From contig NZ_LMSP01000048.1 of assembly GCF_001429545.1 (NCBI RefSeq), forward strand, positions 156,293 through 220,292: a DNA stretch of 64,000 bases, in the 5' to 3' direction. Source of the DNA: Paenibacillus sp. Soil787 (GTDB taxonomy: Bacteria > Bacillota > Bacilli > Paenibacillales > NBRC-103111). Position 1 is the first letter of the stretch. Each line of letters starts with the position of its first letter. A model generated the notes under the pieces. The model saw only the letters and a program-made list of their open reading frames with translations. It did not search any database and was not told the DNA's origin. This document shows, piece after piece, positions 33,801-41,538 of this stretch. The position numbers were made by a program, and so were the translations under genes.

Positions 33801-36359
33801 CGCCATTTCTCCATTAGGGAGCATTTTCGCCAAATCGCCGGTTTTATACAACCGTTCCTCTGGCTTATAAGGGTTCATGATGAAACGCTCCTGCGTCAGT
33901 TCATCACGGTTCAAATAGCCTCGGGCTACGCCCGCTCCGCCGACATACATTTCGCCCGTAACACCTATGGGAACTAATTTCCTATTTTGGTCAAAAATAT
34001 AACAGGTTAGCGTCGGAATCGGCGTTCCGATGTTGCTAACATTCGTTTCGATTTCCTGTTCGCCTATCTCTTTGAATGTAACGTGCACGGTTGTTTCCGT
34101 GATGCCGTACATATTAATCAGCTTCGTCTCGGGATACTTGTGCCGCCATGGCTGCAGCATCATCGGGTTCAGCGCCTCACCGCCAAAAATGACGTAGCGG
34201 ATTGCAAGCTCGCTGTCTTCCTGCAGCAGCTCGTCATTGATCAACGAATAAAATGCTGTAGGCGTTTGATTTAGTACTGTTACTTTTTCATCTCGGAGCA
34301 GCCCAGTAAATTCCTTCGGATTTTGCGCAATAATCCTCGGAATCACCACGCATTTGCCCCCGTACAAGAGGGCGCCGTACATCTCCCATACCGAAAAATC
34401 AAAGCTAAACGAATGGAATGCGGTCCATACATCATTCTCACTAAAGTCAAACTGCAGCTTGTCGTTAAACAGCAGCCGGACCACGTTACGATGTTCGATC
34501 ATTACCCCTTTTGGCTTTCCAGTCGTACCGGAGGTGTAAATGATATAAGCCATGTCGGATGGCTGATTCACGACCCTCAAATTGGAACTTTCGCCAGAGG
34601 AAAACAGCTCCCCATCGATGACTACTACAGTCCCAGTGAAAGATACTCTTTCCTGCCACTGTACTTCAGTCAGCAGCACCAGTGCCCCACTGTCTTCAAG
34701 TATAAATTGGATTCGCTCTTCCGGATAATCCGGATCCAGAGGCACATACGCACCACCTGCTTTGAGTATCCCGATAATGCCTACGATCATTTCCACAGAA
34801 CGATCCACCATAAGTCCAACCCGATCGTCAGGCTTCACACCGTGATCGCGAAGTCTTCTTGCCAAACGGTTGGCACGTTCGTTCAACTCCCTGTAGGTAA
34901 GGCTTTCGCTGCCGAACGTGACCGCAATGCGATCCGGCACCCGCTCCGCCTGTTGTTCGAACATCCCATGTATGGTTTGATCCATTGGGTAATCAGCTTC
35001 AACACCTGATAAAACATGCAGCAGCTGGTTTTTTTCCTGCTCGTTGCAAAGCTCCAGCCCAAACAACGGTTTGCCTGGATTGTCTAATACATCCTTTAGA
35101 AGCACAAGCATGTGCGCTAACATGGAAGAGATTTCTTCACTCGTAAATAAGCCTGTACGATAATCGATGTCCAGCTGGAGCTGGTTTATATCCATACGAT
35201 CTTTGATATGTATGATGATATCATTGGCTTCGTGCCCATTGCCAAACGGTTCCGTAACGTATTCGATCTGTTCTTTTTTCTGCCATTCCATCACTTGATA
35301 TTCCACGAAAACACCGAACAGTCTGCTGATGTCGCTGTGCTTTTCCCGCAATTCGTTAACCAATACGTTATAGGGGTATTTTTGAACTCTGAATATGTTC
35401 ATCTGCTTTTTGCCGACTTTGCGAATAAACGACAGTGCATCTAGCTCAGGCTCCACCTGCATTCGAAAAGGTGTCGTGCTGACGAACATACCCAGCATAT
35501 TTTTTTCTTTCGCGTTCGTCCGATTGGAGAAATTGGTACCAAGCACGATATCCTCATGAGAGGTAACGCGATAAATGTACGTGTACAGCATGGCGACAAA
35601 CAACGTAAAGACACTGACGTTATGTTCTTTGCAAAACCCCACAATGTCATCACGAAGCGTTTGTGGAATGATGATCGATTCTCTCGCCGCCTCGGTGCTG
35701 ACACGGTATAGATCATATGTTTTCAAACTCGTAAATTCAGGGATTGTCTGAAATTCCTCATGCCAAAATTTTTGATCTTTCAGGTAACGGTCCGATGCTT
35801 CATAGTCCGGCTCATTCCGAACGTAGTCCACGTACGACAGGCGATCCCCTTGAGTGGTATCCTCACCATTCACAAGGCCTACATAGATATCGATGATTTC
35901 ATTAACGGCAAGAACCATGGATATCCCGTCTGAGACCAGATGATGAATTTTAATATAAACCCGGCCCTCGTCACCGCTAATTTTGAAAATGGCAAACTCA
36001 AACAAATCAGCTTCGTGAAGCTGAAAAGGTTCCATCATTCCTCGTTCGCCCCATAGACGTACCGCTGCGCTGGCATCATCCTGGTCGCTGAAATCGTAGA
36101 ATGGAATTTCGAAAGATGCGAATTCGGAAACATACTGACGCGGTTCGCTGCTGTGCTCATCCAGCACACGAAGCCGGATGGTATCGTGCAGCCTGACGAA
36201 GTCGTGAATCGCCTGTTTTAACAGCCCATAATTCAATTGTTCATCCTTCAGATTAAACGTACCGCCTAGATTTGAAATACTGGTGCCCGGATAAAATTTC
36301 TCTGTGTACCAAATTCTTTTTTGCGCATGAGTTAACGGGTGAGTCGGTTGGTTCGACAT
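27810..36359 (-). CDS. NRPS subunit 1, 5' part: starter C, A1(Thr)-T1-C2-A2(Orn)-T2-C3-A3(Thr, cut)
   Basis: First synthetase of the line. The start is the ATG at 36359, preceded by GGAGG seven bases away; the frame is open to 36398, but that upstream ATG lacks a good SD. The first domain (residues 1 to about 440, HHLVSDG near 35925-35945) precedes A1 with no carrier domain before it, so it is a starter C domain, the kind that N-acylates residue 1 in lipopeptides. A1 reads DFWNIGMVHK (Thr). A2 reads DVGEIGSIDK (Orn, as in gramicidin S). A3 reads DFWNIGMV and then breaks. C2 has HHIISDA, with Ala in place of the usual Gly (near 32795-32822); C3 is normal. The frame ends at TAA 27810-27812 because seven bases are missing around 27825 relative to module 10. 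Restoring them would give one protein of about 5700 residues. Confidence 0.9.
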   Translation of the reverse strand: MSNQPTHPLTHAQKRIWYTEKFYPGTSISNLGGTFNLKDEQLNYGLLKQAIHDFVRLHDTIRLRVLDEHSSEPRQYVSEFASFEIPFYDFSDQDDASAAVRLWGERGMMEPFQLHEADLFEFAIFKISGDEGRVYIKIHHLVSDGISMVLAVNEIIDIYVGLVNGEDTTQGDRLSYVDYVRNEPDYEASDRYLKDQKFWHEEFQTIPEFTSLKTYDLYRVSTEAARESIIIPQTLRDDIVGFCKEHNVSVFTLFVAMLYTYIYRVTSHEDIVLGTNFSNRTNAKEKNMLGMFVSTTPFRMQVEPELDALSFIRKVGKKQMNIFRVQKYPYNVLVNELREKHSDISRLFGVFVEYQVMEWQKKEQIEYVTEPFGNGHEANDIIIHIKDRMDINQLQLDIDYRTGLFTSEEISSMLAHMLVLLKDVLDNPGKPLFGLELCNEQEKNQLLHVLSGVEADYPMDQTIHGMFEQQAERVPDRIAVTFGSESLTYRELNERANRLARRLRDHGVKPDDRVGLMVDRSVEMIVGIIGILKAGGAYVPLDPDYPEERIQFILEDSGALVLLTEVQWQERVSFTGTVVVIDGELFSSGESSNLRVVNQPSDMAYIIYTSGTTGKPKGVMIEHRNVVRLLFNDKLQFDFSENDVWTAFHSFSFDFSVWEMYGALLYGGKCVVIPRIIAQNPKEFTGLLRDEKVTVLNQTPTAFYSLINDELLQEDSELAIRYVIFGGEALNPMMLQPWRHKYPETKLINMYGITETTVHVTFKEIGEQEIETNVSNIGTPIPTLTCYIFDQNRKLVPIGVTGEMYVGGAGVARGYLNRDELTQERFIMNPYKPEERLYKTGDLAKMLPNGEMAYLGRIDNQVKIRGHRIELGEIETRLLEHPMIHEVTVIALDDAQAQKYLCAYLISEAELAVSELRMHLALELPAYMVPSHFVHLDRMPITGNGKIDRKALPKPAGLAMTGREYMPPSSDTEEKLVSIWQEILEQERIGVQDNFFELGGHSLKAMQIISRIHQLFHVELPLRVLFETPTITAISPYIDQATEGTFTTILPAEQQEYYPLSSSQKRLYVLNQFEGTGTAYNMPGIFTVEGPLDPRQLEAAFNRLAVRHDMLRTSFHTIDGHPVQKVHNHIDFTIQYDSQGSDDSIDFLVNKFVQPFKLDQAPLIRIGLAKINENRHLFLFDMHHIISDALSIEILVSELADLYRGLEPARVSVSYKDFAVWQNESFQSGAMKKKEAYWLEAFAGEIPVLTMPADFPRPSVQSFEGDSILFGTGHQLMIRLNRIAAETGTTMYMLLLAAYNVLLAKYAGQDDIVVGTPVAGRPHPDVEHTIGMFVNTLALRNRPIPALSFRNFLEDVKFNALHAFEHQDYPFELLVEKLDVARDMSRNPLFDTMFSLQMKDLMMLEMGDSLTFVPYISDNRIAKFDLSLEATEKELELVFQLEYCTKLFAKSTMERLAGHYIEILKCVTECPDITLAEIAMVTGDEKRLLLEGFNETERAYPSGKTFTELFEEQVKKTPNHVAVVCEEELLTYRTLNSMANQLARKLLTKGIQSESVVGIMVDRSIDMIIGVLAVWKAGATYLPIDPEYPDERIGYMLADSRAELMLSQRAIARRVSFDKEIVCFEDNGLYSEASTNLGIVNREDQLAYIIYTSGTTGKPKGVMIEHGSYTNVAFAWREAYKLDTFQVSLLQMASFAFDVFAGDMARALLNGGKLIICPNDVKLDPASLYSLIKNYEINIFESTPALIVPLMQYIYDHDLDMSQLNLLILGSDSCSAEDFTNLQRRFGHRMRIVNSYGVTEACIDSSFYEHTDASLPYFGHVPIGKPLPNMKFYVLDPQLKLQPVGVIGELCIGGIGVARGYYNQPELTADKFVDNPFEPGERMYRTGDMARWMPDGNMQFLGRGDHQVKIRGYRIELGEIEASLLKHESIKEAVVIARNDQAQQKYLCAYLVADRTLTIPELREHLTGQLPAYMVPSHFVQLDKMPLTPNGKLDRKALMALEGSVHLGTTFVAPTNVMEAKLASVWQEVLGIDQIGIQDDFFQLGGHSLKAMMLISQMHKACGVEVPLRTLFQNPTIAAVSAYMIDSDEKSYLEIAPVPEQEFYPVSSAQKRMYVIHQLDETGTSYNMADAMLVEGKLDHERLTEAFRGLILRHEALRTSLHTVDGMPVQKVHAHVSFDVEVMEAEEANVSTIVRDFIKPFNLSQAPLLRVGLVRLAAERHVLLCDMHHIISDGISVSVLMREFTDLYEGARLPELRIQYKDFAVWQNERLQSEDLKRQEAYWLDAFSSEIPVLDWPTDYVRPPVQSFDGDRVTFDTGKELMQELHKLAAESGTTLYMVLLAAYNVLMAKYSGQEDIIIGSPIAGRPHADVERTIGMFVNTLAIRNYPEAGKSFKQFLAEVKESSLRSFENQDYPFEELVDKLNVRRDLSRNPLFDVLFVLQNTGDEAIRIADLAFSPFRLDRNVAKFDLSLEAAEGEDEIAFHLEYGTALFHRATAERLAQHFLQILHAVSADSDIRLGDIDMLSGAEKMQLLDEFNQTGASFPQDQTIHGLFEEQVQRTPERIAVSCGEEHLTYRQLNERAGSLACVLRSHGVGPNVRVGLLVERSLDMIVGILATLKAGGAYVPLDPDYPQERTQFMLEDSGVCVLLTQPHLAGKVPYDGAVLDISDGELYTWDSAGLEPVNGPHDMAYIIYTSGTTGKPKGVMIEHQNVVRLLIHDQLQFDFSERDVWTVFHSFCFDFSVWEMYGALLYGGRCVVVPKTTAQNPKAFAQLLRQEQVTILNQTPTAFYTLIQEELQQPGKGLAVRCVIFGGEALNPIMLKPWKRKYPDTQLINMYGITETTVPIKK
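27823..27828. other. Frameshift junction in A3 (7-bp deletion relative to A10)
   Basis: On the coding strand module 10 reads ACGACCGTGCATGTTACC, while module 3 reads ACGACGGTACC. Seven bases are missing, which creates a GGTACC hexamer and shifts the frame at the residue equivalent to pocket position 331. Both flanking frames are clean A-domain sequence. The cause may be true mutation or misassembly of the near-identical A3 and A10 copies. Confidence 0.85.
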
Positions 36360-36388
36360 TAGGTTCCCTCCACCATGATTAATAGTGC

Positions 36389-37192
36389 CTACAGCCAAAT
36401 TACATTACCGGTGTGAACGACTTGCTTTTGGGTCGGTTTTGCAGGGACTTTGTGAAAGCTATCGTAAACCGTCTGCATGATGTTTTCTTGTTGGTTATGC
36501 AGGAAAAAATGATCACCCTCAAACATATGTAGAAAAAATTCACTATTGGTTTGTTCGTTCCAAGCAGCCAAGGAAGCAACGCTCACATCATAATCGGCAT
36601 TCCCGCCGAATGCGGATATCGGACAACGCAGCGGCTGATCCTGGATGTAAGAATACGTTTCACATACTTCAAAGTCGGCCCTCAATCTCGGCATCAGCAG
36701 CTGCATCAATTCGTCATGCTGCAGCACTGCCTCCGGCGTGCCATTCATTCTTTTCAACTCCATTTTGAACTCATCATCTGGAAGTTCGTGAAGCTTTTTC
36801 TTCGTATAAGGAAGCCCAGGGCCTGAACGTCCTGAAACAAATAGATGAACAGGTTGTTTCCCATATTTTCTACTAATTTGGCGGGCTGTTTCGTAAGCAA
36901 TCAATGCGCCCATGCTATGACCGAAAAATACAAAGGGCGTTTGAAGCAAAGGCCCAATTTCCACAACAATCGCTTGGACAATTTGCGACAATGAGGTCAT
37001 GGGGGATTCAAGTCCCCTGCTCTCTCTGCCGGGTAATTGAACGGGACACACCTCAACATCCTTTGGGAAAAAACGGGACCATTCACGAAACACCGAAGCT
37101 CCCCCTCCAGCGTATGGAAAGCAAAACAATCGAAGTTTGGCACGGGAATTCACATTTGCATTTAAGAACCATGAATGAAGTTTGGATGTCAT
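36389..37192 (-). CDS. Type II thioesterase of the NRPS operon
   Basis: A 267-residue alpha/beta hydrolase of the GrsT/SrfAD type. These free-standing enzymes remove wrong acyl groups from carrier-domain phosphopantetheine arms. Visible signs: an FCFPYAGGGAS start motif near residue 23, the nucleophile elbow GHSMG near residue 91, and a late histidine in EGDHFFLH near residue 224. The length fits the family. The ATG at 37192 follows AGAGG by seven bases. It is the first gene of the NRPS operon, and subunit 1 starts 29 bases after its stop. It is not the chain-releasing TE, which would lie beyond the left edge of the window. Confidence 0.95.
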   Translation of the reverse strand: MTSKLHSWFLNANVNSRAKLRLFCFPYAGGGASVFREWSRFFPKDVEVCPVQLPGRESRGLESPMTSLSQIVQAIVVEIGPLLQTPFVFFGHSMGALIAYETARQISRKYGKQPVHLFVSGRSGPGLPYTKKKLHELPDDEFKMELKRMNGTPEAVLQHDELMQLLMPRLRADFEVCETYSYIQDQPLRCPISAFGGNADYDVSVASLAAWNEQTNSEFFLHMFEGDHFFLHNQQENIMQTVYDSFHKVPAKPTQKQVVHTGNVIWL

Positions 37193-37650
37193 CTCTCTAC
37201 CTCTTCCACTCTTATAAATTGTTTTTATATTAAAAGAACACTTCTGACCTAGAGAATTGCTATTTCCCCCCTGTCTGAAACATACACCTGACTACTTTAA
37301 AGTTACTGCTGATTTATTAGCGTAGTGTTAACTGAATAAGAAAGTTTTATAAAGAAAATAATGGCAATTATTAAAGTTTATGTGAACGTATTGTTAATTA
37401 CAGCAAAGTTAACATGGTGAAATATCGGATGTGACCTGCATTAAACCCCGAATAACAAGAGATACAAGCCTATTTGTACGAATCTTTTCTGTTATATAAA
37501 TTAAAATTATCTTTATAAAAATAAATTATAATGCATGTAAAACCCCATCTTCATAAACAATTAAAATACAAAAATAGGAAAATAATGAGATAATTGAATC
37601 GGCTGGCCAGCCCATTTGAAGTAGTATTAAGAAATGAGAGGAATGAAATC
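37193..37650. promoter_or_regulatory. AT-rich divergent promoter region between NRPS operon and lipase
   Basis: There is no credible gene in these 458 bases. The sequence is much richer in A and T than the flanking genes. It must hold the promoter of the minus-strand NRPS operon and that of the plus-strand lipase. A perfect TATAAT lies at 37527-37532 for the lipase direction, but no convincing -35 hexamer stands 16-18 bases before it. I could not assign the NRPS promoter. Confidence 0.5.
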
Positions 37651-39237
37651 ATGAAGAAATATGCCACTTCCATCATTCTAGCTTTCATACTAGTCATAAG
37701 CTTCGTTATCGCGCCTGCCACCGCTGCCGTTGCTAACCCTAATCTGTCCCGTGTCCCAGGCACATGGTCACCGGGAGCGACGCCATCCAATTTGAATGCC
37801 AAATTGCCTGTCATTTTATTCGTACAGGGCCTCGGCGGCAATGCAGGATCTTGGTATGACACCAATGACATGTATCAAACAGCTTACAATAACGGTTATC
37901 AGACTGCTTTTATCGAACTGAACGATTCAGGCGGAACGCCCAAAAACATGTGGGACAACGGACAGCTGTTAGCTCAAAAAATTGCCGTCATCTCCCAATA
38001 CTTCAACAAGAAACTTGTGATTGTCGCTCACAGCAAGGGAGGCGTGGATACGCAAGCTGCTCTCGTGCACTACAATGCTTATCCTTACGTTACGAATGTG
38101 ATTACCCTGAGCTCCCCGCATCACGGTTCTGAGTTAGCCGATCTTGCTTATTCAAGCTGGGCGGGGTGGCTAGCCGACCTCATTGGCTACAAAAACGACG
38201 CCACTTATTCCATGCAAACCTCCTACATGAACTACTTCCGCTCTATTACCGATTCGAACGCCAATAGTTCTTACAATAAATTCTATACTTTGGCTGGAAC
38301 AGGCTGGGCCTCATCACCTAGCAGCTCCTATTTTGCCGGCGGACTTTACTTGTCGCTGTTCGGAAATAACGACGGTGTAGTTACTGTAAACAGTTCCTAT
38401 GTGCCTAAGGGCACTATGGTCCAGATCGGAGATTGGGATCATAATACGATCCGCAAAGGATCCACCACGTTTTCTTTATTCAAACCGTTTCTAACGGCTA
38501 CTAGCACAGTATCGGCAAAAGCTGCCGTTCCTAGCGACCTCGTCACAGTTGCAAGCAATAAACCATCGGATGCTTCGCAAGAAAATACAGTCGAAACAGC
38601 AAGCAATTTACTAGTACGTGGCGGAGCCCACAATGGAACGGCCAGCGAAAGCTTCCTTGTTGAAAACGACGTTAAAAGCATTACCGTGGACTGGATTTCC
38701 GATCAGAAAGCAGATCAAGTGGAGCTGATTTCCCCAACAAACGGGCAAACGAACGTAAAAGTCAAAACTTATCAAGACGAGCAGCTGTTCAAAAACGCTT
38801 GGCATCACATTGCCGTAGTGAATAATCCCAAGCAGGGAGAATGGACACTCAAGACACAAAGCGTTAAATCAGGCGGCTACCTGATGACAGTCCGATATGA
38901 TTCAGATTTGGACAAATCCATTCAATTGAAGCTAAACGATGACAAAACAAAGATTCAGGTTGAGCGCGATAAGGCTTCCTTGCAAGGAGACAAACTTAAA
39001 GTCCAATATCAAGTTGATTTTACTTCTGAGGGCAGCAGCGCCAACAAAAAGCAAACAACCAAATTAAAAAATCTCGCAACCATCGATTCGGACAGTGATG
39101 TAGATCTATCTGACCTAAGCAGTCCAGGCGTCTACCAAGCTTCATTCGTCGTAAAGGGAGAAACAGCGAAGGGTGTTCCTTTCGAGAGAACACTGATTCG
39201 TTCCATTTACATCGATGAGAAGGGTGACAGACACTAA
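37651..39237 (+). CDS. Secreted class 2-like lipase with C-terminal extension
   Basis: The start is the ATG at 37651 after GAGAGG; the frame is open to 37594 but that stretch lacks a signal sequence. The first 27 residues form a typical signal peptide (KKY, hydrophobic core, APATAA cleavage region). The next 250 or so residues are an alpha/beta hydrolase. An oxyanion-type FVQGLGGN precedes the nucleophile motif AHSKGG, and the likely acid and base lie in NNDGVV and DWDHNT. AHSKGG differs from the usual GHSxG and is seen in some Bacillus-type lipases. The last 200 or so residues are lysine- and serine-rich, probably beta-structured, and of unknown role. It is divergent from the NRPS operon, so the two may share a control region. 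Substrate is inferred only. Confidence 0.85.
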   Translation: MKKYATSIILAFILVISFVIAPATAAVANPNLSRVPGTWSPGATPSNLNAKLPVILFVQGLGGNAGSWYDTNDMYQTAYNNGYQTAFIELNDSGGTPKNMWDNGQLLAQKIAVISQYFNKKLVIVAHSKGGVDTQAALVHYNAYPYVTNVITLSSPHHGSELADLAYSSWAGWLADLIGYKNDATYSMQTSYMNYFRSITDSNANSSYNKFYTLAGTGWASSPSSSYFAGGLYLSLFGNNDGVVTVNSSYVPKGTMVQIGDWDHNTIRKGSTTFSLFKPFLTATSTVSAKAAVPSDLVTVASNKPSDASQENTVETASNLLVRGGAHNGTASESFLVENDVKSITVDWISDQKADQVELISPTNGQTNVKVKTYQDEQLFKNAWHHIAVVNNPKQGEWTLKTQSVKSGGYLMTVRYDSDLDKSIQLKLNDDKTKIQVERDKASLQGDKLKVQYQVDFTSEGSSANKKQTTKLKNLATIDSDSDVDLSDLSSPGVYQASFVVKGETAKGVPFERTLIRSIYIDEKGDRH

Positions 39238-39248
39238 CCATTCATGAA

Positions 39249-39292
39249 AAAACGGCTCTTTCGCATTCACGTATGCGAATAGAGCCGTTTTT
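39249..39292. terminator. Bidirectional rho-independent terminator
   Basis: AAAACGGCTCT..TCGCAT, a six-base loop, then ATGCGA..AGAGCCGTTTTT. The long stem has A/T runs on both sides, so it serves the lipase (+) and the convergent hydrolase gene (-). Confidence 0.9.
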
Positions 39293-39311
39293 ATCGTGGA
39301 TCGTTATGGCA

Positions 39312-40754
39312 TCATTTTTTCTCAACGGTTACTTCCTTAAAGGGCGGCATCGGTTCATCCAAAAGAGTTGATGCCTTTTGATTCAAATATTTATCGAAAA
39401 ATGCGAGCACGTAGCTGTTAATGATATGCCGTGCCTGTTTGGGGGACAATTTCAAGCCATCCATGAGGCGAAGCCCGGGGGACCATAAATAATAGTCCGT
39501 AAAGCTCATGTGCTTGATCCCACGGATGGTTATCGCATAACCGCCGCCTTTTCCGAACAAGACACTATTACGAATCGGTATCTCTGTTTTATATTTGTCA
39601 TAGGCTTGTTTGGTAACTCCGATCTTTGCCAATTGCTGTTCGGTCGGTTCCGCATCCTTGTTCGACTCTACAACCTCCGTCTTCATCTGCATGAAGGGTT
39701 GTTTTAGGCCGTTTACAATGGTTTTACCGAACGGAGTTCCATCCATGTTGATACCGGCTTTGAGCCGTTGATCCGCATAGAGCGTTTGAATCGTTGCCGC
39801 CCCTCCAAAAGAATGGCCCAGCATGCCGATTTTATCCAGGTTTATTTTTCCGGTTAGCAAACCTTCAGGGTCTTGCTTATTCAGCTTTTCGAATTGGTCC
39901 AGTACAAACTGAGCATCCTTCACCCAGACTTCGATCATTCGATCCCAACCGTCAATGTCGATTACGGCAGGAAGCTTTTTCGTCTTGGGAGCGATGCGCT
40001 GATCTGGAAACACCGTCGTCATGGCATAGTAGGGATGCTGAATGGCAGCAACCAGATACCCGTTGCTTGCCAGCTCCTCCATTTGAGACGTGCTCGTAAA
40101 CCGCGTGCCTGGCAGTCCATGCGAGAACACAATGAGCGGATATTGAGCTTGTTTTGCCGAGAGCGGGACGTTCACATAAGAGTTTGTTTTGACATCACGC
40201 AAATACTGAAAAATGAATGCAGGAATCTTGTATTCCTGCTGCAGCGCTTGCCCAAACTGATGATACTCAGGCATATAAAGTGCCTTAGACGAGGCTTGAT
40301 CGGTTTGAGCAGGGTACCATAATTGAACAAGAAGCTCTCGCCGATCATTCGGAGTGTCCGTTAATATTTCCTCTCTTGACGCATCGGTCCAATGATAGGT
40401 CACTGTACCTACTGAATAAGGACCGGATGGAGAGTCGATTTTGAATACGGGAAGCAGGATAGGCAGTAACGCAGCAACAGCCAATAAGAACGGCAGCAGG
40501 AAGCTCCGAATTGAATGGGGCTGCTTACTTCGTTCTTTATGTCGCCTTGTCTTTACAAACAAATACAGCAAATAGCCTGCCGTCAGAGCATAGAGCGGAA
40601 CCATTTGCCATCTGTAGCCTTCGAAAATGAAATGAAGCAGGGCAACTCCTATTGCCAAGCAGCCTGCCATGCCAACCACTTTTCGCCTAACCCATCTATC
40701 AGCAATCCATAGCATTACAATGCTTACAAGCATCATGATTTCGAATATTCGCAC
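39312..40754 (-). CDS. Membrane-anchored PAF-acetylhydrolase-like alpha/beta hydrolase
   Basis: The best start is the GTG at 40754, which follows AGGGAGG by five bases; the frame is open to 40931 but no earlier codon has an SD. About 480 residues. The first 105 or so contain roughly four membrane segments and a basic loop (KTRRHKERSK). The hydrolase domain then shows VFSHGLPG (oxyanion region), GHSFGG (nucleophile), NMDGTPFG and a late histidine in GIKHMSF. This is the plan of the PAF-acetylhydrolase / dienelactone hydrolase-like group, which cleaves short acyl esters. It starts 79 bases after the PPTase stop and may share that transcript. A role in lipid remodelling or in trimming the lipopeptide is speculation. 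Confidence 0.8.
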   Translation of the reverse strand: MRIFEIMMLVSIVMLWIADRWVRRKVVGMAGCLAIGVALLHFIFEGYRWQMVPLYALTAGYLLYLFVKTRRHKERSKQPHSIRSFLLPFLLAVAALLPILLPVFKIDSPSGPYSVGTVTYHWTDASREEILTDTPNDRRELLVQLWYPAQTDQASSKALYMPEYHQFGQALQQEYKIPAFIFQYLRDVKTNSYVNVPLSAKQAQYPLIVFSHGLPGTRFTSTSQMEELASNGYLVAAIQHPYYAMTTVFPDQRIAPKTKKLPAVIDIDGWDRMIEVWVKDAQFVLDQFEKLNKQDPEGLLTGKINLDKIGMLGHSFGGAATIQTLYADQRLKAGINMDGTPFGKTIVNGLKQPFMQMKTEVVESNKDAEPTEQQLAKIGVTKQAYDKYKTEIPIRNSVLFGKGGGYAITIRGIKHMSFTDYYLWSPGLRLMDGLKLSPKQARHIINSYVLAFFDKYLNQKASTLLDEPMPPFKEVTVEKK

Positions 40755-40833
40755 GGAGCCCTCCCTTCCTGACATCTTTAACATTATGCTCGAATGAAGC
40801 ACATTATATAAGAATTCGGATTGGATTGGAAAT

Positions 40834-41523
40834 TTATGTATAGAGTGTATCAACGTCAACGTGAATGACTTTATCAGGAAAATGGCTGGACTTCGCACAT
40901 AGAGATAGTTTATAGGATGGATCAATCTCATATTGTTTAAAATGATATTTCGCTATTTCGTCACCGGCGATCAGCTGAATATCGGAACCTTGCTTGTGGA
41001 TGCTAAACGAATCCAAAGCGAGGCTAAGCCCTCTCCCGTCTGCTTTGATCAAGCTTTCCTTTAACGTCCAAATGTCAAAAAAATAGGCCAAACGATGCGA
41101 GCTTGGCAAAGTCATCAATTGCTCATACTCCGCTGCAGAAAAAAATTGAAGGGCGATTTGCATATCCATCGAATGAATCTTCTCAACATCGATTCCTACA
41201 GCGTCTGAATCAATGGCGCAGACGACCCAGTCTCCAGAATGTGAAACATTGAAGTAGACGGAATCCGTGCCGTCAAGGTGGGGTTTTCCATAGGCATTCA
41301 TGCCAAAACGAATCTGATGCCAAGGCAGATTCGTCATTGAGCCAATCGCATACTTGACCAATAGCTCCCCCATCAAAGAGCGAACAGCGTCATCATATTT
41401 CAACATCCGCCTGACCTTGCTTTGTTTCTCCCGCGATAATTGATGAAACATCCGATCAAACTTCTGTCTATCCAGTTCTTCCGATAGATGCACAGCAAAA
41501 ACCTGCAGCTTGAGCAGATGCAA
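40834..41523 (-). CDS. Sfp-type 4'-phosphopantetheinyl transferase
   Basis: About 229 residues. These enzymes move phosphopantetheine from CoA onto the carrier-domain serine and are required for NRPS activity. Visible family motifs: VGIDVEK near residue 108 and FFDIWTLKESLIKADG near residue 148, with the magnesium-binding acidic residues in place; the earlier FNVSHSGDW also fits. The start is uncertain. The TTG at 41523 is only two bases from AGGAGG, while alignment to Sfp places the natural N-terminus within a few residues of it. It lies 15 bases after the ABC permease gene, so it is co-transcribed with the efflux genes. With an NRPS operon 3.6 kb away it is the obvious activating enzyme. 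Confidence 0.93.
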   Translation of the reverse strand: MHLLKLQVFAVHLSEELDRQKFDRMFHQLSREKQSKVRRMLKYDDAVRSLMGELLVKYAIGSMTNLPWHQIRFGMNAYGKPHLDGTDSVYFNVSHSGDWVVCAIDSDAVGIDVEKIHSMDMQIALQFFSAAEYEQLMTLPSSHRLAYFFDIWTLKESLIKADGRGLSLALDSFSIHKQGSDIQLIAGDEIAKYHFKQYEIDPSYKLSLCAKSSHFPDKVIHVDVDTLYT

Positions 41524-41538
41524 ACCCTCCTACTACCC

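Noticed and set aside
36360..36398. Upstream start for NRPS subunit 1 at 36398
   Set aside because: It would add 13 residues (with HGGG from the SD itself) and overlap the thioesterase stop; the ATG at 36359 has GGAGG seven bases away.
37261..37590. CRISPR array or riboswitch in the AT-rich gap
   Set aside because: No direct repeats with regular spacing and no recognisable aptamer; it is simply AT-rich promoter DNA.
39020..39241. Minus-strand 73-codon frame in the lipase C-terminus
   Set aside because: It is antisense to a well-supported secreted protein gene, with no SD and no family resemblance.
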